Shown here in pieces: positions 25,192 through 33,349 of a stretch of DNA of 64,000 nt. The notes under the pieces are model-generated. The model saw nothing but the letters and a program-made list of their open reading frames with translations. It had not been told where the DNA came from and did no database searches. Positions within the stretch are counted from its first letter, which is position 1. The number at the start of each line of letters is the position of its first letter. This DNA comes from Leucobacter sp. cx-328. Its GTDB lineage: Bacteria; Actinomycetota; Actinomycetes; Actinomycetales; Microbacteriaceae. The translations under genes were made by a program, and so were the position numbers. The DNA lies in contig NZ_JACVMX010000006.1 in NCBI RefSeq assembly GCF_014530035.1, forward strand, positions 89,948 to 153,947, written 5' to 3'.

Positions 25192-26380
25192 GGTCGTCGA
25201 GCTCGACGGCGACGAGATGACGCGAATCATCTGGCAGTTCATCAAGGACCGTCTGATTCACCCGTACATCGACGTTGACCTCGAGTACTACGACCTCGGC
25301 ATCCAGCACCGCGATGAGACCAACGACCAGGTCACCATCGACGCAGCGCACGCTATCCAGAAGCACGGCGTTGGCGTGAAGTGTGCAACGATCACCCCTG
25401 ACGAGGCACGCGTAGAAGAGTTCGGCCTCAAGAAGATGTGGAAGTCGCCGAACGGCACGATCCGCAACATTCTCGGTGGCGTGATCTTCCGTGAGCCGAT
25501 CATCATCTCGAACATCCCCCGTCTGGTTCCTGGCTGGAACAAGCCGATCATCATCGGCCGTCACGCATTCGGTGACCAGTACCGCGCAACCGACTTCCGC
25601 TTCGAAGGCGAAGGCACTCTGACCGTCGAGTTCACCCCCAAGGACGGCGGTGAACCCCAGAAGTTCGAGGTTTACCAGTCGCCGAGCGACGGTGTTGCAC
25701 AGGTGCAGTACAACCTCGACGCATCGATCCGCGACTTCGCTCGTGCATCGCTGAACTACGGCCTCTCGCGTAACTTCCCTGTCTACCTCTCGACGAAGAA
25801 CACCATCCTCAAGGCGTACGACGGCCGCTTCAAGGATCTCTTCCAGGAGATCTACGACACCGAGTTCAAGGAGCGCTTCGAGACCGCAGGCCTTACCTAC
25901 GAGCACCGCCTCATCGACGACATGGTCGCTTCGGCCATGAAGTGGGAGGGCGGCTACGTCTGGGCTTGCAAGAACTACGACGGTGACGTTCAGTCGGACA
26001 CCGTTGCACAGGGCTTCGGCTCGCTCGGTCTCATGACCTCGGTGCTCTCGACTCCGGACGGAAAGGTTGTCGAGGCAGAGGCTGCACACGGCACCGTGAC
26101 TCGTCACTACCGCCAGCACCAGCAGGGCAAGCCGACCTCGACCAACCCGATTGCGTCGATCTTCGCTTGGACCCGTGGCCTGCAGCACCGCGGCAAGCTC
26201 GACGGCAACCAGCCCCTCATCGACTTCGCAAAGGCACTTGAGGACGTCGTCATCAAGACCGTTGAGTCGGGCAAGATGACCAAGGACCTCGCAATGCTGG
26301 TCGGCCCCGAGCAGGGCTACCTCACTACCGAGGAGTTCCTCGCAGCGATCGACGAGAACCTGCAGGCACGCCTGGCGTAA
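25166..26380 (+). CDS. icd: NADP-dependent isocitrate dehydrogenase, homodimeric type
   Basis: 404 residues, TCA-cycle enzyme in the cytoplasm. It is the eukaryote-like dimeric class seen in M. tuberculosis Icd1, not the 80-kDa monomeric form. [50 protein letters not shown] and [20 protein letters not shown] are collinear with that family, and [11 protein letters not shown] and [16 protein letters not shown] follow. The TTG at 25166, 5 nt after ggag, gives the family start (MEKIKVAG). A TTG at 25139 would add nine residues. Upstream lie a 20-bp-period repeat, a palindrome and a small overlapping ORF. Confidence 0.96.
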   Translation: MEKIKVAGKVVELDGDEMTRIIWQFIKDRLIHPYIDVDLEYYDLGIQHRDETNDQVTIDAAHAIQKHGVGVKCATITPDEARVEEFGLKKMWKSPNGTIRNILGGVIFREPIIISNIPRLVPGWNKPIIIGRHAFGDQYRATDFRFEGEGTLTVEFTPKDGGEPQKFEVYQSPSDGVAQVQYNLDASIRDFARASLNYGLSRNFPVYLSTKNTILKAYDGRFKDLFQEIYDTEFKERFETAGLTYEHRLIDDMVASAMKWEGGYVWACKNYDGDVQSDTVAQGFGSLGLMTSVLSTPDGKVVEAEAAHGTVTRHYRQHQQGKPTSTNPIASIFAWTRGLQHRGKLDGNQPLIDFAKALEDVVIKTVESGKMTKDLAMLVGPEQGYLTTEEFLAAIDENLQARLA

Positions 26381-26400
26381 TTTGGGCTCTGCCTTTCGGC

Positions 26401-26496
26401 TCAACCCCGCGAAACTGGCAGTTTCTGCCGAGATCGATGGTTTCACCGCGTAGAAACCTTGTGTCTCGGCAGAAACGGTCAATCTCGCGGGGTTGA
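26401..26496. repeat. 96-bp intergenic palindrome, copy D
   Basis: Ends TCAACCCCGCGA and TCGCGGGGTTGA are perfect inverse complements over 12 bp. Aligning the left 48 bp with the reverse complement of the right 48 bp gives about 38 matches. Inner arms are TTTCTGCCGAGA and TCTCGGCAGAAA. Found 20 bp after the icd stop. Confidence 0.9.
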
Positions 26497-26511
26497 CTCG
26501 TGTCTGGGCAA

Positions 26512-26556
26512 GGAAAACGGCCTGTCACCCCGTGGGTGGCAGGCCGTTTTCCTTTT
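26512..26556 (+). terminator. icd terminator
   Basis: GGAAAACGGCCTG (26512-26524) pairs with CAGGCCGTTTTCC (26540-26552), then TTTT. Strong intrinsic terminator lying between copies D and E. Confidence 0.85.
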
Positions 26557-26743
26557 GCCGTGGGGCAGTCGAGGGGAGCCTTGCTGGATGCAGGTGTCAC
26601 CCATAGGGTCTCGTTGTCATTCGCCCTGGTGTGCGGGAAAAGGTCGCCCGGCCGCGAGGCCGGCCCGTTCTTGCCCCGGCGGCACGCGGTGGTGGTGGTG
26701 TGGGGTGGCGGCCGTTTCACGTCACACACTGCCCGGGCATGAC
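26557..26743. other. 187-bp segment between two palindrome copies, no gene seen
   Basis: Very GC-rich, with a ccggccgcgaggccgg hairpin near 26650 and a GGTGGTGGTGGTG-like run near 26690. It holds no open frame with coding character. Confidence 0.5.
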
Positions 26744-26839
26744 TCAACCCCGCGAGAACGGCAGTTTCTGTCGAGAAGGGGAGTTTCTGCGGCCAGAAAC
26801 TATCGATCTCGGCAGAAACGGCCAGTTTCGCGGGGTTGA
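26744..26839. repeat. 96-bp intergenic palindrome, copy E
   Basis: Ends TCAACCCCGCGAGAA and TTTCGCGGGGTTGA. Inner arms TTTCTGTCGAGA and TCTCGGCAGAAA match copies D and F. About 37 of 48 self-complementary positions. GCATG occurs on both flanks. It stands 31 bp from the amidohydrolase stop. Confidence 0.9.
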
Positions 26840-26870
26840 GCATGCGGGGCGCGCGCGCCCGGGACCCGCC

Positions 26871-28493
26871 CTACCGAGCGACCGTCACAGGCTCACCGTC
26901 GACGTACGTTGCAATAACGGGAACCGCCGCAAACTCAGCGGCGCTGAGCGTAAACGGATCCACGCCGAACACCGTCAGCACCGCTCGTGCGCCCGGCTGC
27001 AGGTGTCCCTCGTCGAGTGAGCGGATCGCGCGAGCCGCGTGTGAGGTGTAACCCTCGAGCGCCTCGCGCATGGTGAGACCCTGCTCGGGCTGAACGGGGG
27101 CGCGGTGCGGATGAGTGAGCGGTACGCGCGTGATCGACTCGGTCATCATGACGCGCGGATCGTACGGGGTCACAGGCCAGTCGCTGCCAAGCGCGAGCGT
27201 TGCACCGGTCTCGCGAATGTCTTTGCAACGCCAACCGTGGCTCGCGCGCTCTTCGCCGAGGCGTACTGACCAGTTGTCGCTGCGATCCGCCAGTGTGTGA
27301 CGCGTGCCGTGGATCGGCTGCATGCTTGCCGCGACGCCGAGAGCTGCGAAGCGCGGGACGGTCTCGTCGGGAATGGACTCGATGTGCTCGATGCGGTGCG
27401 CAGCATTCGCGCGCAGGTCGCCGAGCGATTCGAGTGCATCAAGGACGAAGTCGACTCCGCGCTCACCGATCGCGTGGGTTGCGGTCGCGACGCCGCGCTC
27501 AGCGAAGAAACGAAGCGCGCGGCGGTATGCCTCGGGGTCAGTCCAAATGGACTTCAAGCCCTCGCCATAGCAGTCGGGGGTCGCGAGCCAAGCGGAGCCA
27601 TTGTCGACGGTGCCGTCGATCATGAACTTCACGCCTTCGACGCGCCAGCGGCGGCCGTGCAGGCCCTGCAGTTCGGCGATCTCTGCGAGTGCAGCTTCGT
27701 CAGATCCTGGCGGAACCATCGGCGAGAACCGCAGGCGAACGGGTAGTTCTCCGCGACTCTCCAGGAGCTCGAGTACCTCGCGGCTGCCGGGATGGAAATC
27801 CATGACGTGCGTGCCGGTGATACCGGTCGCAGCCATGCCATCGAGTACCTCGGTGAGTCGATCCGCGCGCACCTCAACGGTTTCCTGCGGGATGCGCTCG
27901 AGTGCAAGATCCATTGCGGCAAGCTCGAGGAGGTAGCCGGTCGGGTTGCCATCGGCGTCCACGCCAACCGCTGACTCATCGGCAAAGGTCTCCGTGCCGG
28001 TGATGCCGACGCGCTCGATGCCCACGCTGTTGATGACAGCTGAGTGCGCATCACGCATACGCAGGAACACCGGGTGGCCAGCTGCAGCCTCATCAAAGAT
28101 GCGGCCATCGAAACCGGTCTCGGTGTAGATGTTCGGGTCTACGCCCCAACCGAAGAGCCACTCGCCATCGGCTGTCGTGGCTGCGGCGTCAGCGATCCGC
28201 CCCTTCGCCTCTGCGAGCGTGAGGTCGGTGAGCTGCACGCCGCGGGTGAGCTCGAGGCCGAACACGATGTGAGTGTGGCCGTCGGTGAGGCCAGGCGTGA
28301 TTGTGGCGCCGGGGTACTCATCGATCTCGGTTGCGTCGGTGATGTATGCGCTGATGTCCTTGCGCGAACCAACGGCGATGACGCGGCCGGATGCGATTGC
28401 GAGGGCGGATCCGAGCACGATCTCAGGTGCGGTGAAGTCAACGACCTGCGCGGCGAATACGACCCGGTCTGCGGGCGTCGCAATGGTGTTCAC
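26871..28493 (-). CDS. YtcJ-type amidohydrolase (second copy in window)
   Basis: 540 residues. Metal-binding motif TDGHTH near residue 72, FMIDGTVDNGSAW, THAIGERGVD, HRIEHIE and GSDWPVTPYDPR, with a C-terminal beta-sandwich ending GARAVLTVFGVDPF. Same family and length as the enzyme at 11987-13609 but only moderately similar in sequence. The GTG at 28493 is 7 nt after AGGAG. It lies 38 bp downstream of an MFS transporter, and both are divergent from a LacI regulator: a second uptake-and-hydrolysis locus. Substrate unknown. Confidence 0.88.
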   Translation of the reverse strand: MNTIATPADRVVFAAQVVDFTAPEIVLGSALAIASGRVIAVGSRKDISAYITDATEIDEYPGATITPGLTDGHTHIVFGLELTRGVQLTDLTLAEAKGRIADAAATTADGEWLFGWGVDPNIYTETGFDGRIFDEAAAGHPVFLRMRDAHSAVINSVGIERVGITGTETFADESAVGVDADGNPTGYLLELAAMDLALERIPQETVEVRADRLTEVLDGMAATGITGTHVMDFHPGSREVLELLESRGELPVRLRFSPMVPPGSDEAALAEIAELQGLHGRRWRVEGVKFMIDGTVDNGSAWLATPDCYGEGLKSIWTDPEAYRRALRFFAERGVATATHAIGERGVDFVLDALESLGDLRANAAHRIEHIESIPDETVPRFAALGVAASMQPIHGTRHTLADRSDNWSVRLGEERASHGWRCKDIRETGATLALGSDWPVTPYDPRVMMTESITRVPLTHPHRAPVQPEQGLTMREALEGYTSHAARAIRSLDEGHLQPGARAVLTVFGVDPFTLSAAEFAAVPVIATYVDGEPVTVAR

Positions 28494-28531
28494 GATGTGG
28501 CTCCTGTTCTCTGGGAGTGAGTGGGCTGTGG

Positions 28532-29800
28532 TTAGGCGCGGTCGGCGGTTGCCGAGTCCGAGAGCTCTGCCTCAGCTGCGACGATGCCAACCGCACTCGT
28601 GTTGCCGTCTTCGAGCTTGCGACCCTTGCGGCTGATGACGAAGAGGGCGGATCCGAAGAGGATGCTCGGAGCAGATACGAGCAGCGCGTACTGGATCGGC
28701 GAGAGGACGCCAACGAGCTGGCCGCCGATGAGCGGGCCGAAGGCAACGCCAGCGAGGTAGAAGCCTGAGACGAGCACGCCAACGCGGCCGGTGACATCCA
28801 TGACGGCAGCGAGACCGGTGACGAGAACGAGGATTGCGCCGTACATTGCGCCCCAGATGAGGATCGAGACACTGTATGCCATCGCCGAGGTGGTGGTGAT
28901 CATGATGAACTTCGTGATCGTGCTCATCGCGATGATGAGAACGAGCGACCAGCTGCGGCCGAGCCAGCGGAGTGCGAGGGGAGCGAGGAGGGCGCCGATG
29001 AGGCCGCCGAAGACCTTGCCAGCGAGCAGCGCACTCGATGCGTCAGCAGAGATGCCGGCCTGCGCCGAGAGCACGCTGGTCATCGAGTAGACCATGTCTT
29101 CGGTGAGCGACCACAGGCACATTGAGATCGCGAGTGCGAACGCGGCCAGGGTGTAGACCTTGCTTGCGGGTGCGTTCGAGGAAGCGTTGCGGTGTGCGCG
29201 AGCTGCTTCGCGAGCCTCGGGGGAGAGGTTCGGCAGGCCGCCGGCCATGATGAGGCCGAGCACGCCGAGGGCTGCGATGACGAGCAGCACCGAACGCAGG
29301 TCATTGTGGAACAGGGGTGCGATCGCGAGGAGCGCGGTGGCGCCGATGCGGTTGATGACCATGATCGTGGTGACCGAGCGGTCGGGGTTCACTGTGGTCG
29401 ACGCAGCTGCGGTGCCGGTCGCGATCATGATGCCTGCGCCGATGCCGCCGACCATCAGGCCGATCATGACAGCGGGAATCGTGAGGATGAAACCTGCGGC
29501 AGCGTAGCCAAGCACCATCAAGACGAGGCCAATGCGGCCGAGGCGGGGGCGATCCGCCGTCGCGATGAAGCGGTTGGTGACGAACATCGCAAGCGCCGAG
29601 CCAGCGGTCATGCCGGTCGCGAGCGCGCCAGCGGTGGCGATGTCAACGCCGAGATCCTGCACCATGCCCGCGATGAGAACGGGAACGAGGTTCGCAGCCA
29701 TGAGCGCGATGACCCAGGTGCCGACGAAACCGAGGACCACCTTGGTGGTGAGTGTCGCGAGACCGCTCTGTGGCGCGGCCGTAGTGGGTGCGGAAGACAT
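28532..29800 (-). CDS. major facilitator superfamily transporter
   Basis: 422 residues, twelve predicted helices. After helix II the loop ATADRPRLGRIG stands in place of the usual MFS motif GxLaDrxGrk, and GIGAGIMIATGTAAA corresponds to the helix IV-V region. The start ATG at 29800 has AAAGGAG 5 nt upstream. First gene of the transporter-amidohydrolase pair and divergent from the LacI gene, which probably controls it. A substrate cannot be assigned. Confidence 0.85.
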   Translation of the reverse strand: MSSAPTTAAPQSGLATLTTKVVLGFVGTWVIALMAANLVPVLIAGMVQDLGVDIATAGALATGMTAGSALAMFVTNRFIATADRPRLGRIGLVLMVLGYAAAGFILTIPAVMIGLMVGGIGAGIMIATGTAAASTTVNPDRSVTTIMVINRIGATALLAIAPLFHNDLRSVLLVIAALGVLGLIMAGGLPNLSPEAREAARAHRNASSNAPASKVYTLAAFALAISMCLWSLTEDMVYSMTSVLSAQAGISADASSALLAGKVFGGLIGALLAPLALRWLGRSWSLVLIIAMSTITKFIMITTTSAMAYSVSILIWGAMYGAILVLVTGLAAVMDVTGRVGVLVSGFYLAGVAFGPLIGGQLVGVLSPIQYALLVSAPSILFGSALFVISRKGRKLEDGNTSAVGIVAAEAELSDSATADRA

Positions 29801-29828
29801 GGTGACTCCTTTGTCGAGTTCAGATGAT

Positions 29829-29850
29829 GTGAACGTTGCGGGAACGTTCC
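29829..29850. promoter_or_regulatory. probable LacI-family operator
   Basis: TGAACGTTG followed by the perfect palindrome GGAACGTTCC at 29841-29850. CG-centred AACGTT palindromes are typical of LacI-type operators, and the site lies in the divergent promoter region of the MFS and LacI genes. Confidence 0.55.
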
Positions 29851-29928
29851 AGCAAGAGTAGAAACTACGTGGCAATTTCGAAAAACGCAAACTCGGAACG
29901 CGGATCGCCCCCGGCCCGCCAGGAGCCA

Positions 29929-29934
29929 TAGACT
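29929..29934 (+). promoter_or_regulatory. -10 box of the LacI gene
   Basis: TAGACT ends 6 nt before the ATG at 29941. An aggag at 29921 would instead serve a GTG at 29935; the two readings conflict. Confidence 0.4.
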
Positions 29935-29940
29935 GTGGAT

Positions 29941-30903
29941 ATGCCGAAGTCTGGGGTCACAATCGTTGATATTGCTCACGAGTTGGGCATTTCAAAAACC
30001 GCAGTTTCTTCTGCGTTGCACGGCAGTGGTCGAGTGTCGGAGACCCTACGGGAACGCGTTCTCTCGAAGGCAGAAGAGATGGGCTACGAGCGAAATCGCG
30101 CCGCACAGCGGTTGCGTGGTGGCCGTCACGGCGCGATCGGCATGCAGATTCCCGAAGACGTGCAGGAACTCGCGTTCTACATGGAGTTCGCGTTTGGCGT
30201 CGCGGCCCGCGCAGCAACGCTCGGACAAGATCTTGTACTCCTTGCAAACGGCGATGCGAAGCGTTCGTCGAGCCCGGCCATCGATGGTGTGCTGGCGCTC
30301 GACGCGACGGCTGAGACCTTTGCGGCAGCGCTTGCCGCGGCGGGGTCATCCCCGGTCGTATCAGTCGGCGAGTATCTCGGTCCAGGGCACGAACGCCAGG
30401 CTGCCTGGATCGCGGCGGATCACCGCAAGCTCATTGAAGACCTCCTCGAGGTGCTTGCGAGCGCTGGTTACACGGCACCGGCGCTGGTCGGATTCTTGCC
30501 CGACCGCGAGCCGCTCTGGGGTGCGCAGCTGCGCGCCGGATACGAAGAGTGGTGTGCGCACACTGGCCGCGATCCTCACCTGTACACCGCCCAAATTGCG
30601 CTCGCAGACGCCGATATGCTCAGCATTATGCAGCACGCGGCCGAGGACGGCGCAGATGCGGTGATCTGGGCTGCCCAGGGTCACGCACGCAGGGCAGAAG
30701 CGATGCGGGCGGCGCAGGGATCCGCGCCAATGCTCATGGCCTCAATGGCACTCGGGCCGAGCGACGACGGCATGGCCGGTGTCGATCTGCGCGCACGTGA
30801 CTACGGTCAGGCCGCAACCGACCTGCTGTTCGCAGCCATTAGCGGCACGGTCGAGCAGGGTGCATCGGTGCTGCACGAGGCGCGGATCGTGGCGCCCCGG
30901 TAG
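29941..30903 (+). CDS. LacI-family transcriptional regulator
   Basis: 320 residues. The N-terminal helix-turn-helix reads VTIVDIAHELGISKTAVSSALHG (residues 6-28), followed by the hinge-helix region with YERNRAAQRLRGG. The effector domain is periplasmic-binding-protein-like but lacks several usual blocks and is poorly conserved. The start is ATG 29941 if leaderless, or GTG 29935 if the aggag at 29921 is used. It is divergent from the MFS-amidohydrolase unit with a GGAACGTTCC palindrome between. Confidence 0.87.
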   Translation: MPKSGVTIVDIAHELGISKTAVSSALHGSGRVSETLRERVLSKAEEMGYERNRAAQRLRGGRHGAIGMQIPEDVQELAFYMEFAFGVAARAATLGQDLVLLANGDAKRSSSPAIDGVLALDATAETFAAALAAAGSSPVVSVGEYLGPGHERQAAWIAADHRKLIEDLLEVLASAGYTAPALVGFLPDREPLWGAQLRAGYEEWCAHTGRDPHLYTAQIALADADMLSIMQHAAEDGADAVIWAAQGHARRAEAMRAAQGSAPMLMASMALGPSDDGMAGVDLRARDYGQAATDLLFAAISGTVEQGASVLHEARIVAPR

Positions 30904-30924
30904 TTCGACTGCTTGCGGAGCCGG

Positions 30925-31020
30925 TCAACCGCGCGAAAAGGCCCTGTTCTGTCGAGAAGGGGTGTTTCTGCACGGTGAAACTATTGATCTCGGCAGAAAC
31001 GGACTGTTTCGCGGGGTTGG
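30925..31020. repeat. 96-bp intergenic palindrome, copy F
   Basis: Ends TCAACCGCGCGAAAA and TTTCGCGGGGTTGG; inner arms TTCTGTCGAGA and TCTCGGCAGAAA place it with D and E. Between the convergent LacI and monooxygenase genes, 22 bp from one stop and 18 bp from the other. Confidence 0.9.
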
Positions 31021-31037
31021 CGCAGGGGAGCGGAACG

Positions 31038-32114
31038 CTACTGCGCTGACAGGATCTCGCGCACGCGGGGGACGACCTGGGTGCCGAAGAGTTCGATGCT
31101 CTCCATGAGCTTGCCGTGAGACATGGTGCCGTTGGCGTACTTGAGGTCGAAGCGATCGGCGCCGAGGGAGGTGACGGTCTTGGCGATCTTCTCTGCGACT
31201 GTGTCGGGGGACCCGACGTGCAGTGCGCCGTTGTCGGCTTCTGCTTCGAACTCCTCACGCGTGGTCTCAGGCCAGCCGCGCTCACGGCCAATGCGATTGC
31301 GGTTCGCGGCGAAGTGCTCCCAGAGCTCGTCGCGGGCCTGGGCATCAGAAGCGCCAACGTGGCCGGGCGAATGTACGCCGAGCGGCATACGAGCTGGCCC
31401 GCCTGCCTGTCCGTAGCCTGCCTCGTCCTGGGCCTGGCGATAGAGATTGGCGAACGGAGCAAAGCGCACGGGGTCGCCGCCGATGATCGCGAGCATCATG
31501 GGGATGCCCATGCGCACGGTGCGAAGGACCGAGTGGGGGCTGCCGCCAACGCCGATCCAAGCTGGCAGCCCGTTCTCGTGTTCAGTCTTCGGGAAGACTT
31601 CTTGGCCAGTGAGCGAGCTGCGATGGCGGCCGGCCCAGTGGATCGGCCCCTCGCTCCGGAGCTGCGAGAACAGTTCGAGCTTTTCGGTGAAGAGCGAGTC
31701 GTAGTCGTTCATGTCGAAGCCGAAGAGCGGGAAAGATTCGGTGAAGGATCCGCGCCCGAGAATGATCTCAGCCCGCCCGTTACTCACTGCATCGAGCGTG
31801 GCGAATCGCTCGTAGACGCGCACGGGGTCGTCGCTCGAGAGTACGGTGACACCGGTGCCGAGAAGGATACGTTCTGTGCGCGAGGCGATGGCCGCGAGCA
31901 CCATCTCCGGTGACGAGATCGCAAAGTCATCGCGGTGATGTTCGCCCACGGTAATGGCGTCGACGCCGACACGATCAGCAAGGGCAGCCTGCTCGACAAC
32001 GTCACGTATGACCTGAGCGGCATGTAGCGGATTGCCTGCGTTGTCGTTGGTGATGTCGCCGAAGGTGTCGAGGCCGAGCACTACATCGGCGAGGTTCTTC
32101 TGGTGATCGCTCAT
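31038..32114 (-). CDS. LLM-class flavin-dependent oxidoreductase
   Basis: 358 residues, TIM-barrel bacterial-luciferase-like fold. GLDTFGDIT, VDAITVGEHHRDDFAISSPEMVLAAIASRT near residues 50-85 and ILGRGSFTESFPLFG are the family pattern, in which EHH is the conserved active-site region. It would use reduced FMN or F420; the substrate is unknown. The ATG at 32114 (MSDHQKNL) is the best start though its ribosome site is weak. A minus-strand terminator at 32186-32217 precedes it. Confidence 0.85.
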   Translation of the reverse strand: MSDHQKNLADVVLGLDTFGDITNDNAGNPLHAAQVIRDVVEQAALADRVGVDAITVGEHHRDDFAISSPEMVLAAIASRTERILLGTGVTVLSSDDPVRVYERFATLDAVSNGRAEIILGRGSFTESFPLFGFDMNDYDSLFTEKLELFSQLRSEGPIHWAGRHRSSLTGQEVFPKTEHENGLPAWIGVGGSPHSVLRTVRMGIPMMLAIIGGDPVRFAPFANLYRQAQDEAGYGQAGGPARMPLGVHSPGHVGASDAQARDELWEHFAANRNRIGRERGWPETTREEFEAEADNGALHVGSPDTVAEKIAKTVTSLGADRFDLKYANGTMSHGKLMESIELFGTQVVPRVREILSAQ

Positions 32115-32177
32115 GTCCAGTGCAACCACGACGAGTCTGCGGTTATTCCTGTGTGGCGCACTGGCGATCTGGAGTGG

Positions 32178-32217
32178 AAAAAGGGGAGAGGCCCGACCAG
32201 CGATGGCCGGGCCTCTC
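32178..32217 (-). terminator. minus-strand terminator with no obvious gene feeding it
   Basis: GAGAGGCCCG (32186-32195) pairs with CGGGCCTCTC (32208-32217). On the minus strand the hairpin is followed by ccccTTTTT (plus strand aaaaagggg near 32178-32186). It would stop leftward transcription coming from 32.2-32.8 kb. Confidence 0.7.
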
Positions 32218-32283
32218 AGCGCGCTTGGACTCAAATAGGGGTGGGGTCCGATAAGCCGCGCCCCGGGAGATACTCACCGGAAA

Positions 32284-32346
32284 ACATCACGCCGCAAAAT
32301 TGGGGAACGGCGCGATGTTACTGCCGCGGGATATCCTTCGCGGCAG
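32284..32346. other. two adjacent stable hairpins in a geneless gap
   Basis: ACATCaCGCCG (32284-32294) with CGGCGcGATGT (about 32309-32319), then directly CTGCCGCG (32321-32328) with CGCGGCAG (32339-32346), whose loop contains the palindrome GGATATCC. They sit inside 32115-32659, where I see no protein gene; base composition there falls and becomes uneven. A structured RNA or a decayed region is possible. Confidence 0.5.
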
Positions 32347-32659
32347 GCATATGAAGTTGTGGGGAGAGCAGCAAACGCCCGTTACACACCCGGTTCGTTT
32401 CAGTTGCAATGTTTGCAGCATACACACGGTACAACGGTCCGGCAATAGTTCTTCGCGATGTTTCGTTCATGTGTCATATTTGCGCCACTTTGGTAACGGC
32501 TATGCGCCTAGTTGCGGGTGCCTCTCAGTGCGATCAGCAACGTGACGCATGTGGTGCCAGGCGGCCCTGGTCTATACCCGTTCCCTGCTCGCGCTCAGCC
32601 GAGCCGGGGAGGCCGCATCAACGCGCACGGCACAACTGCGATGAATTTGGAAGCAGCCG

Positions 32660-32803
32660 GTGATCGTCGGGATGGGAAGCGAAGGGTTGCATCTCGTACC
32701 CGGTGCACTCTTCCTGGTGGCAGGTGCGTGCGTTTTCTACGCCGGACTTCTCTACAACGGCTTCGAACGGCACGCGCAGGAATTGCCTTCAGAACTCAAA
32801 TAA
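32660..32803 (+). CDS. 47-residue single-pass membrane protein
   Basis: GTG at 32660, 6 nt after ggaag, TAA at 32801-32803. The peptide has one hydrophobic helix (LVPGALFLVAGACVFYAGLL) followed by a charged tail YNGFERHAQELPSELK. The frame opens just after a stop and ends exactly at a strong terminator hairpin, which supports a real short gene. I recognise no family. It is convergent with the YrdB-like gene. Confidence 0.55.
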   Translation: MIVGMGSEGLHLVPGALFLVAGACVFYAGLLYNGFERHAQELPSELK

Positions 32804-32838
32804 AAGGTCCGATGCGCCAAAGCGCACCGGACCAAAAG
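32804..32838. terminator. bidirectional terminator
   Basis: GGTCCGATGCGC (32806-32817) pairs with GCGCACCGGACC (32822-32833) with one mismatch, flanked by AAAA/TTTT on both sides. It serves the small + gene and the convergent YrdB-like gene. Confidence 0.8.
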
Positions 32839-32854
32839 CTAGAAGCGGCGAAAT

Positions 32855-33262
32855 CTACCGCACGCGCATTGAGCCGATGTAGCCAATCACGGCGGCGATA
32901 ACGCCGAAGGCGACGGGCAGCGCCCAGTGCACGCCGAGTCCGAGCATCGCGCCCACTGCGCCAGCGATGAGCACGAGCTCAACCAGTGCCTGCGCAAAGT
33001 GATCTGTGCGCAGCACGGGCTTGGGCGACAGGAACAGCGCCCACACCACGACGGAGACAACGAGGGCGATGAGGCCGCTCAGAATGCCAACGGGCATCGG
33101 CCATGCGAGGAAGCCCCACACGGTGATGGTGAGCACAGAGATCACCTGGAACAGGCCTCGAATGAGCTGCAGCACGGCAGTGGTGCGCGCGCGCTTCACG
33201 ATCGTGGTTGCCTCAGCGGGGGTCATCGAGGGGGTCGTCTCGTTGCTCGTTGCGTCGTTCAT
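32855..33262 (-). CDS. YrdB-like (DUF2568) membrane protein
   Basis: 135 residues: a short Thr/Ser-rich cytoplasmic leader, then four membrane helices. The second and third helices enclose VVVWALFLSPKPVLR, close to the LWGFFGSPKA block of B. subtilis YrdB/DUF2568, and the last helix ends IGYIGSMRVR. Function unknown in the family. ATG at 33262 with ggggtg before it. An upstream in-frame extension runs into the divergent promoter of the ABC importer and is not favoured. Confidence 0.7.
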   Translation of the reverse strand: MNDATSNETTPSMTPAEATTIVKRARTTAVLQLIRGLFQVISVLTITVWGFLAWPMPVGILSGLIALVVSVVVWALFLSPKPVLRTDHFAQALVELVLIAGAVGAMLGLGVHWALPVAFGVIAAVIGYIGSMRVR

Positions 33263-33313
33263 CACCCCGTAATTGTAGCCAATCGCTTGATGGTCTACCC
33301 GTGAGGCGCCACA

Positions 33314-33343
33314 TTGGTCCACTGAATCAGTGGGGCGTAGCTT
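33314..33343 (+). promoter_or_regulatory. promoter of the peptide ABC importer
   Basis: TTGGTC (33314-33319), 18-bp spacer, TAGCTT (33338-33343), then 6 nt to the ATG at 33350. Leaderless geometry, although ggag happens to lie in the six bases. Confidence 0.45.
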
Positions 33344-33349
33344 GGAGCC

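Noticed and set aside
25136..26482. 448-codon open frame antisense to icd
   Set aside because: It mirrors icd codon structure (GC-rich third positions leave the opposite strand open), has no ribosome site and no recognisable domain.
26401..26839. 96-bp elements as insertion sequences or classical MITEs
   Set aside because: No transposase is present and flanking target duplications are not consistent (only copy E shows GCATG on both sides), so mobility is not claimed.
32351..32545. Cysteine-rich plus-strand small frame
   Set aside because: No ribosome site, poor coding character and overlap with the hairpin region; the 47-residue frame downstream is better supported.
32221..32660. RNase P, tmRNA or 6S RNA on the minus strand
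   Set aside because: The invariant cores (for example the GAGGAAAGTC block of RNase P) are absent in the reverse complement.
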